A DNA stretch of 64,000 bases, taken from NCBI GenBank assembly GCA_900708905.1, contig CAADRB010000018.1, positions 86,821 to 150,820 of the forward strand, read 5' to 3'. Below the pieces are notes generated by a model. It searched no databases. It had not been told where the DNA came from and worked only from the letters and a program-made list of their open reading frames with translations. This document shows, piece after piece, positions 61,601-64,000 of the stretch. How positions within the stretch are numbered: position 1 is the first letter of the stretch; the number at the start of each line of letters is the position of its first letter. Source of the DNA: Hymenolepis diminuta (lineage: Eukaryota; Platyhelminthes; Cestoda; Cyclophyllidea; Hymenolepididae). Both the position numbers and the translations under genes were made by a program.

Positions 61601-62136
61601 ATTTTTCTTAACCGGTAACTCAATATATCAAATTTATTCAAAAGTACTTTATCATCTTATTCTACTTTTTGACTAATAATTGCATGCCGATTTTATTATA
61701 AAGTTACCTTTTGTTTGAATAACAGGGATGTAGTATAGCTACAATTTCACCAAGTATGTTAAAATGGGGTCATAAACGGAACTGATTACTAGTTAATACA
61801 TTTATTAATTCTTCATTACAGTAATTATTGTTGTCTACCTTTTCATTATATTATGTCATAAAATAATTCCTTCATTTCAAGATCCTTGCCTAATTCTTTA
61901 CTGCTTTCTTCTTTCTGTGTCTTGTGTATAGTTCCAATCTCCAGGAATTGAGTGTTCGAGAGGTCCTGAGTCGAGGTGGAACAGCCCTCCGTCGTATCTT
62001 TTCCCCATCTACCCGCTCCGCCACTGCTACCACTAATGATAATACGAACTTCCCTGTCACGACCACTACTTTCCTAAAAAAGGGGACGTCTGATGGTGCA
62101 AAGCGTTACAATCGGCGTGGTATCCACGGCCACTAG
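16405..62136 (+). CDS. MICAL: MICAL: FAD-dependent [F-actin]-monooxygenase with CH, LIM and bMERB domains
   Basis: Seventeen exons are traced: 16405-16674, 16750-16853, 18351-18454, 19755-19853, 23311-23553, 25328-25584, 30182-30439, 34235-34437, 37457-37978, 39468-39793, 46098-46250, 46701-46860, 48355-48441, 54758-55121, 58150-58194, 58267-60228, 61932-62136. The protein is about 1,790 residues. Order: monooxygenase 1-515 (GSGPCG at 95-100, [25 protein letters not shown] at 439-452), CH about 578-680, LIM 852-907, disordered acidic Ser-rich middle, bMERB about 1500-1760. Family knowledge: MICALs use NADPH and O2 to oxidise two methionines of actin, severing filaments; the CH-LIM part regulates, and bMERB binds Rab8-family GTPases and autoinhibits. 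All junctions agree in phase except exon 9 to 10, where an exon is probably missed. The start ATG is preceded by an in-frame stop. Odd points: DASG replaces the usual ADG motif, and bMERB carries insertions. Confidence 0.93.
16750..16853 (+). CDS. MICAL: MICAL exon 2 (FAD-binding GxGxxG)
   Basis: The acceptor is catgctcag after a 75-nt intron. It encodes [18 protein letters not shown], the Rossmann dinucleotide-binding motif that holds FAD, ending [13 protein letters not shown] plus two bases of an Arg codon. The donor is cg|gtaagt. Confidence 0.93.
18351..18454 (+). CDS. MICAL: MICAL exon 3
   Basis: The acceptor is ttttgccttag. It encodes [20 protein letters not shown] and then FCAGSIDHI, a signature block of the MICAL monooxygenase. 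The donor is atca|gtgagt with one base carried over. Confidence 0.93.
18455..19754. other. MICAL intron 3
   Basis: 1,300 nt, GT-AG. No other feature seen. Confidence 0.6.
19755..19853 (+). CDS. MICAL: MICAL exon 4
   Basis: The acceptor is cttttttgag. With the carried base it reads [18 protein letters not shown], matching the family's SIRQLQ...KVALxxGV helix. The donor is cag|gtaaat, phase 1. The long open frame covering this region is in another frame and is not coding. Confidence 0.9.
19854..23310. other. MICAL intron 4, containing one arm of an inverted repeat
   Basis: 3,457 nt. Holds the forward copy of the 218 bp repeat (22309-22526) and a (TTC)n run near 20140. Confidence 0.6.
22309..22526 (+). 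repeat. 218 bp dispersed repeat, copy 1 (forward)
   Basis: Aligns without gaps to the reverse complement of 32463-32680. I count four mismatches, about 98% identity. A third, diverged copy lies near 56188-56405. No coding capacity and no clear terminal inverted repeats, so a non-autonomous (SINE-like or internally deleted) element is likely. Comparison with the third copy suggests that the full element extends some bases beyond both ends given here. Confidence 0.85.
23311..23553 (+). CDS. MICAL: MICAL exon 5 (altered DG motif)
   Basis: The acceptor is ttttctcatag. A hydrophilic insert ([20 protein letters not shown]) precedes the conserved [20 protein letters not shown] and [10 protein letters not shown]. 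The family normally has a DG motif (x-A-D-G) in the last block; here residues 264-267 read D-A-S-G. The donor is cctaa|gtaagt, phase 1. Confidence 0.9.
23554..25327. other. MICAL intron 5
   Basis: 1,774 nt, GT-AG. No feature seen. Confidence 0.6.
25328..25584 (+). CDS. MICAL: MICAL exon 6
   Basis: The acceptor is cctccaatag. It encodes [28 protein letters not shown] and [20 protein letters not shown], among the most conserved strands of the MICAL monooxygenase. The donor is agg|gtgggt, phase 0. Confidence 0.94.
26887..27861 (-). CDS. Candidate nested gene, 3' two exons, unknown product
   Basis: Two minus-strand exons can be joined: 27861-27700 (acceptor tattttgtag, donor a|gtaaag) and 27089-26887 (acceptor cttgatgatag, stop TAA). 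Phases agree across the 610-nt intron. The first exon encodes a Tyr-rich then Lys/Ser-rich segment ([20 protein letters not shown] and [17 protein letters not shown]). The second encodes [19 protein letters not shown] and a charged end, [15 protein letters not shown] recognise no family. The 5' exons are not identified; the frame is open on entry and needs one base from an upstream exon. An alternative donor (tcat|gtgagt, 27668) looks strong but breaks phase. Composition is less AT-biased than flanking intron. It could still be chance in AT-rich DNA. Confidence 0.4.
28029..28101 (+). repeat. TTAG/TTTAGTT-rich imperfect tandem tract
   Basis: Many overlapping TTAG units (ttagttagttttttagtttt and similar) without a fixed period. 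Looks like a decayed simple-sequence tract. Confidence 0.8.
30182..30439 (+). CDS. MICAL: MICAL exon 7
   Basis: The acceptor is cgttttctag. It encodes [30 protein letters not shown] and, at the end, CLVGDALLE, the GD motif that contacts the FAD ribityl chain. 86 codons, phase 0; the donor is gag|gtgagt. Confidence 0.94.
31240..31428 (+). other. Coding-like segment of unknown origin
   Basis: A + strand frame reads about 60 codons to a TAA near 31428, with balanced composition unlike the surrounding intron (for example [20 protein letters not shown] then [13 protein letters not shown]). The GC-richer patch continues to about 31520 beyond the stop. No clear splice sites tie it to MICAL. It may be a decayed retroelement or gene fragment. 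I do not recognise it. Confidence 0.3.
32463..32680 (-). repeat. 218 bp dispersed repeat, copy 2 (inverted)
   Basis: Reverse complement of copy 1 (22309-22526), gap-free with about four mismatches. The pair lies about 10 kb apart within the same transcript unit. Confidence 0.85.
34235..34437 (+). CDS. MICAL: MICAL exon 8
   Basis: The acceptor is aattttccag. It encodes [20 protein letters not shown], completing the GD-motif block begun in exon 7, then [10 protein letters not shown] and two bases of an Arg codon. The donor is cg|gtaggt. Confidence 0.94.
34438..37456. other. MICAL intron 8
   Basis: 3,019 nt. Starts with short tandem copies of a tatcttata unit (about 34464-34500). Otherwise nothing recognised. 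Confidence 0.6.
37457..37978 (+). CDS. MICAL: MICAL exon 9 (CH domain)
   Basis: The acceptor is ccttttatag, chosen over the AG at 37470 because it supplies exactly the one base needed. It reads [20 protein letters not shown], matching the family's linker. The CH domain follows ([49 protein letters not shown]), with the conserved WxDGxAL core that contributes to actin and regulatory contacts in CH proteins. The donor is caa|gtatga, leaving two bases. Confidence 0.92.
38323..38363 (+). CDS. Candidate MICAL micro-exon between exons 9 and 10
   Basis: A 41-nt segment bordered by acacag and a|gtaaag takes one base to complete the exon 9 codon and leaves one base for exon 10, restoring the frame (reads [14 protein letters not shown]). 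The acceptor lacks a good pyrimidine tract and the peptide is not recognisably conserved, so this is only a phase-based suggestion. Confidence 0.22.
39468..39793 (+). CDS. MICAL: MICAL exon 10 (CH-LIM linker)
   Basis: The acceptor is cattctcttatag. The coding frame starts with two bases then [10 protein letters not shown]. It is a basic, Ser/Arg/Pro-rich linker ([36 protein letters not shown]) ending [11 protein letters not shown]. The donor is ttg|gtgagt, phase 0. The frame starting at the same acceptor with one base hits a stop, so the exon truly begins in phase 1, in conflict with exon 9. Confidence 0.8.
45141..45250 (+). repeat. Diverged repeat family R2, copy 1
   Basis: Shares an aatcaa-t-gtca-taa-ctctga-ca-c-tggac pattern and a following aactttg-aatat-agga block with 54262-54336. 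A reverse copy is suggested at 62918-62975. Confidence 0.5.
45448..45699 (-). CDS. Minus-strand coding-like open frame inside MICAL intron 10
   Basis: 83 codons with balanced composition ([39 protein letters not shown]) and less AT bias than its surroundings. Two AATAAA signals on the minus strand lie 70-80 nt beyond the stop (complement of 45366-45378), as for a short gene or terminal exon. No family is recognised and no upstream exon was identified. Confidence 0.25.
   Translation of the reverse strand: MQISERNGRMDRFTASVHPLIRLESPEKSDAWKMSVTEFIEGTRQCLHKNNSSKMDFQSYFVLLRLAVPKYIRRKTKTVFSLQ
45863..46016. mobile_element. MITE-like element, 154 bp
   Basis: The ends are inverted repeats: gtcactgtaac at 45863-45873 and its perfect complement gttacagtgac at 46006-46016, with weaker pairing continuing inward for about 14 more bases. 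No coding capacity. I could not identify a target-site duplication. Related sequence occurs near 55715-55765 and, reversed, near 8880-8930 (shared ggctgcctggttag core). Confidence 0.6.
46098..46250 (+). CDS. MICAL: MICAL exon 11
   Basis: The acceptor is cattcttcag. 51 codons, phase 0 at both ends. Acidic-basic helix ([14 protein letters not shown]) followed by a proline-rich stretch ([15 protein letters not shown]). The donor is gaa|gtgagt. It leads into the LIM domain. Confidence 0.88.
46251..46700. other. MICAL intron 11
   Basis: 450 nt, gtgagt...tttttag. No feature seen. Confidence 0.6.
46701..46860 (+). CDS. MICAL: MICAL exon 12 (LIM domain, first part)
   Basis: The acceptor is cctttttag. 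It encodes [14 protein letters not shown]: zinc ligands C852, C855, H873, C876 (site 1) and C879, C882 (site 2). The donor is ggtc|gtaagc, phase 1. Confidence 0.93.
46861..48354. other. MICAL intron 12, splitting the LIM domain
   Basis: 1,494 nt. Ends with an unusually CpG-rich pocket (about 48115-48260). Confidence 0.6.
48115..48260. promoter_or_regulatory. CpG-rich pocket with palindromic motifs (possible internal regulatory site)
   Basis: In otherwise AT-rich intron, this stretch is dense in CG dinucleotides and short palindromes (cacgtg, gtac, atgcat, gcgcgc, the last in acgcgcgcc) and has an inverted CCAAT (attgg at 48198-48202). It lies about 100 nt before exon 13. An ATG at 48213 opens a frame continuous with exon 13. 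It may be an enhancer or internal promoter; nothing confirms function. Confidence 0.3.
48355..48441 (+). CDS. MICAL: MICAL exon 13 (LIM domain, end)
   Basis: The acceptor is tccaatttag. It reads P-K-F-Y-C-T-N-H-F, supplying the last two zinc ligands C904 and H907, then a Ser/Thr/Lys-rich tail. The complete pattern is C-x2-C-x17-H-x2-C-x2-C-x2-C-x21-C-x2-H, a canonical LIM spacing. The donor is a|gtaagt. Confidence 0.9.
48442..54757. other. MICAL intron 13
   Basis: 6,316 nt. Contains repeat R2 copy 2 (about 54262-54336). No convincing additional exon; the open stretch at 52690-52780 does not fit MICAL phase. Confidence 0.6.
54262..54336 (+). repeat. Diverged repeat family R2, copy 2
   Basis: Similar to 45141-45250 in the same order and orientation, with a shorter middle section. 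Confidence 0.5.
54758..55121 (+). CDS. MICAL: MICAL exon 14 (disordered linker)
   Basis: The acceptor is attcattctag. A Pro/Ser/Arg-rich segment ([18 protein letters not shown]) is followed by [19 protein letters not shown] and [20 protein letters not shown]. The donor is ag|gtatgg with two bases carried over. It is probably flexible and contains no recognised domain. Confidence 0.85.
55122..58149. other. MICAL intron 14
   Basis: 3,028 nt. Contains a segment related to the MITE-like family (about 55715-55765) and the third, diverged copy of the 218 bp repeat (about 56188-56405). Confidence 0.6.
56188..56405 (+). repeat. 218 bp repeat family, copy 3 (diverged)
   Basis: Collinear with copy 1 along its length: ctgaaatnggttancag at the start, caaggtatcaaaaggatctt in the middle, attcacttaatgggtagtt and cagtgcttgttgaccggtt at the end. 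Many substitutions and small gaps show that it is much older than the 98% identical pair. Confidence 0.7.
58150..58194 (+). CDS. MICAL: MICAL exon 15 (short)
   Basis: 45 nt, acceptor tattatttcag, donor gc|gtaagt. Reads [15 protein letters not shown] with carried bases. Followed by a 72-nt intron. Confidence 0.8.
58267..60228 (+). CDS. MICAL: MICAL exon 16 (acidic middle region and most of bMERB)
   Basis: The acceptor is atctattgtag; the exon is 1,962 nt. The first about 410 codons are low-complexity, acidic and Ser-rich ([33 protein letters not shown]) with proline-rich parts. From about residue 1500 comes the bMERB coiled coil: [20 protein letters not shown], then after a 60-residue insert [20 protein letters not shown] and [14 protein letters not shown], which match the domain's central helix. 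A second, basic insert ([16 protein letters not shown]) precedes [16 protein letters not shown] sequence. bMERB domains bind Rab8/10/13/15-type GTPases. The donor is cg|gtaagt. Confidence 0.92.
60345..60372 (+). CDS. Candidate alternative MICAL exon with immediate stop
   Basis: A 28-nt segment with an acceptor (gttgacgttacag) and a donor (tag|gtgtga) follows exon 16. In the exon 16 phase it reads R-P-A-S-K-D-S-W-F then TAG, the stop being the last three bases before the donor. Use of it would replace the final 68 residues by eight new ones. Not required for the main transcript, since exon 16 joins 61932 in phase. Confidence 0.3.
60373..61931. other. Rest of MICAL intron 16
   Basis: Contains around 60680-61020 a GC-richer, repeat-like stretch with a small hairpin (cccttat...ataaggg, about 60940-60958). 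No coding segment is supported. Confidence 0.5.
61932..62136 (+). CDS. MICAL: MICAL exon 17 (C-terminus)
   Basis: The acceptor is tgtcttgtgtatag. With carried bases it reads [14 protein letters not shown], the end of the bMERB helix. A basic Ser/Thr-rich tail follows ([19 protein letters not shown] ... RRGIHGH) and the stop TAG at 62134. Confidence 0.9.
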
Positions 62137-62647
62137 ATGACCCTAATCCCGACTACTTTTAGACAACAAGCATTTACGATTTACTACCCTTTTCCCATCT
62201 GATTATCAGAGACTTCTGCTGTCCCTCCTCTTTCGGTCTTTCTCATTCTGACCCTTGACTACTTCTGTTCTGATCCAAGTCCTCTTTATGTTACACGCAA
62301 ATTCATTGAGAACTTAAGATGACGTGCAAATGATGACCATGTATGATAATCTTTTTTTATTTGGCATAATATTACTATGAAAAATTAATTAGTATTGTGA
62401 CTAACTTGGTAACTACTTACGGTGGCATTTCTTTTCATACTGTTGTGATTCACAGTTTTCAATTGCTAACGGAAATTTTTCCTAATATTGACCATTGGAT
62501 ACTATTTTTTGGATTAGAATTTTCTAAGTAACGTCCTTGCCTTGAGAAAAGTTTATTTCTTTCAGATATTGTCTTTTAATTATCGGAGTTGGTCAATGTG
62601 CCTAACTTTTATAATTAAACGCTAACTGCTCTGTTCCATATCTGAAG

Positions 62648-62653
62648 AATAAA
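62648..62653 (+). terminator. Polyadenylation signal AATAAA, MICAL
   Basis: First canonical AATAAA after the stop, giving a 3' UTR of about 530 nt. No transcript evidence. Confidence 0.45.
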
Positions 62654-62917
62654 TCATCATTTAAAATAATTTGCTCTTATTTGGTTTGCATTAGCTATCA
62701 AAGTTAAAACAAAAAAAAACAAATTTACACACAGGAACTATCTAATCGCAGGAAAGGTAAAATGATCCACTAAGGGCCATAGAGGAGGTGTCGAATAGAA
62801 ATTTGGAATAGAGTCAAGAAACCAAAGGAATGCTTGATTTACGGGATTGTCCACAATGATTTGAGTTTATTAAGCCAAAGTTAAAATTTCATTCAAATTC
62901 CCGAGTGAGCTCATTTT

Positions 62918-62975
62918 CGTGGTGTTTAGAACTCGATAATTAATTGATCAGGGTGTGTGATTGGTCAACTGGACT
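62918..62975 (-). repeat. Possible repeat R2, copy 3 (inverted)
   Basis: Reverse complement resembles 45141-45190 (tggtgttt-gaact, then gtgattggtcaactgg). Similarity is weak and short. Confidence 0.3.
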
Positions 62976-63178
62976 CATTAGGCTCTTCTAAAAATTAAGG
63001 TTAGTTAATTGAAATATTTCAAAAGCACAAAACGTCTTAAAGCCAGTTTTCTTCATTTTCGACTCCAGAAACTTTCTTCATTCAGATATTGTTGCATCAA
63101 GTATCAAGTCACTTTAATGGGTAACAGAATTTTCACCGACTAAACGCTAAATTGTGAGATGTCACGATGTCTGCAGGT

Positions 63179-63730
63179 GTTGGGAGCACGATTAGTGTTT
63201 TCTGCTATCGATGTCCATAGATTCCTAGTTAACTCGATTAGTAGGGAAGACGAATATGGTTAAATGGAAACTTTGTTGAATTGCCAGCAGTAATTGATAT
63301 TAGACAGAGAGGTAGAGAGGGAGCCAAAGTTGTGGATATGAGATAAGTGAAGCAATTATGTAACAGCGGTGCACAATGATGTGACGAAGAAAGTGGCATG
63401 ATTTTGAGGGAATCAAATGAGATATATATTTTGAGGATTGAGGGCAGCCTTGATGAGTCAGACCAAGGTGGCTCAGTGAGTTGATAGTGTTGAGTGTCCC
63501 GTAGTGGTATAGTTTAGATTAACTTGATCACGCGGAATGCAGTAGAGTCTCAAATGTCGTACCAAATAATATGGTCAGGTTGGATTACCGTATTTAGAAA
63601 ACGTACGTCCAAATTTTCATGAAGAAATGATCATTTAAATGAATGACGAAAATTTAATGGAGAATTGATTAAAATTTGAAATTAAATGGACGGAGCGGAA
63701 ATTTATACGCTTTAGTATTGTGCTCCCAAC
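63179..63730. repeat. Stretch bounded by 11-bp inverted repeats
   Basis: gttgggagcac at 63179-63189 and its exact complement gtgctcccaac at 63720-63730 enclose 552 bp that is more purine-rich than its flanks. It could be a non-autonomous DNA element, but no target-site duplication or coding sequence is visible. Confidence 0.3.
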
Positions 63731-64000
63731 CGATAATCCAGAGTGGCTAGGCTGCATCCAGAACCACCTCCTGCTATTTCCAATGCGTCCAAATTTAGAA
63801 TCCCAAGAAATGACCTGATGTGTCTTCTTTAATGAGTATTAAAATGAGCTCTCCAAGGGAGGGAGAAGCCTGTTTACTCTGACAATAGAAAGTACAGAGT
63901 TGATTACTGACATTTATGGAGTATTTGTCGATGAGTAGAGAGGTCATTGTCGATCCGATGGGTGGAATCAGCAAATATTGTATTCTTTATTATTTTCGTG

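Larger units (their letters stand above)
62137..64000. other. MICAL 3' UTR and downstream non-coding DNA
   Basis: Holds the MICAL 3' UTR, a possible reverse copy of repeat R2 (about 62918-62975) and a stretch bounded by an 11-bp inverted repeat (63179-63730). No gene is seen on either strand. Confidence 0.5.

Noticed and set aside
1..64000. CRISPR arrays, bacterial operons, rRNA or tRNA genes
   Set aside because: None seen; the window is intron-rich eukaryotic DNA.

Overview
This window is animal nuclear DNA. It is AT-rich: introns and spacers read at roughly one third GC, while exons are clearly richer. It holds two multi-exon protein genes in the same orientation on the + strand, embedded in transposon debris. 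Long introns, GT-AG splice sites, very divergent but recognisable metazoan proteins and the mixture of hAT and mariner elements suggest an invertebrate. A parasitic or free-living flatworm is my best guess, but nothing in the sequence proves the phylum.

Layout. Positions 1-289 are the 5' end of an hAT (Buster-type) DNA transposon whose transposase starts at the very edge and runs out of the window to the left. About 2560-3800 is a dead mariner (DD34D) copy on the minus strand. From 8080 to 14858 lie the last four coding exons (620 codons, all phase 0) of an F-box protein resembling FBXO33. Its F-box and start codon are not identified here; a doubtful upstream exon is at 434-550. After a 1.5 kb spacer comes the dominant feature, a MICAL gene (16405-62136, about 46 kb, at least 17 coding exons, about 1,790 residues). 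It encodes an FAD monooxygenase domain, a CH domain, a LIM zinc finger and a C-terminal bMERB Rab-binding domain. The last 1.9 kb is non-coding as far as I can see.

The MICAL introns hold the more unusual material: a near-identical 218 bp inverted repeat pair flanking three exons, a 154 bp MITE-like element, at least two diverged repeat families, a likely nested minus-strand gene (two spliced 3' exons at 26887-27861), a coding-like segment of unknown origin near 31260-31440, and a CpG-rich pocket beside the second LIM exon. Within the MICAL protein, the Asp of the FAD/NADPH-contacting DG motif reads as Ser, and both halves of the bMERB domain carry insertions. Exons 9 and 10 do not join in phase; a 41-nt candidate exon would repair this.

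The two genes are functionally unrelated as far as known: one is a probable ubiquitin-ligase adaptor, the other an actin-oxidising, Rab-binding cytoskeletal regulator.
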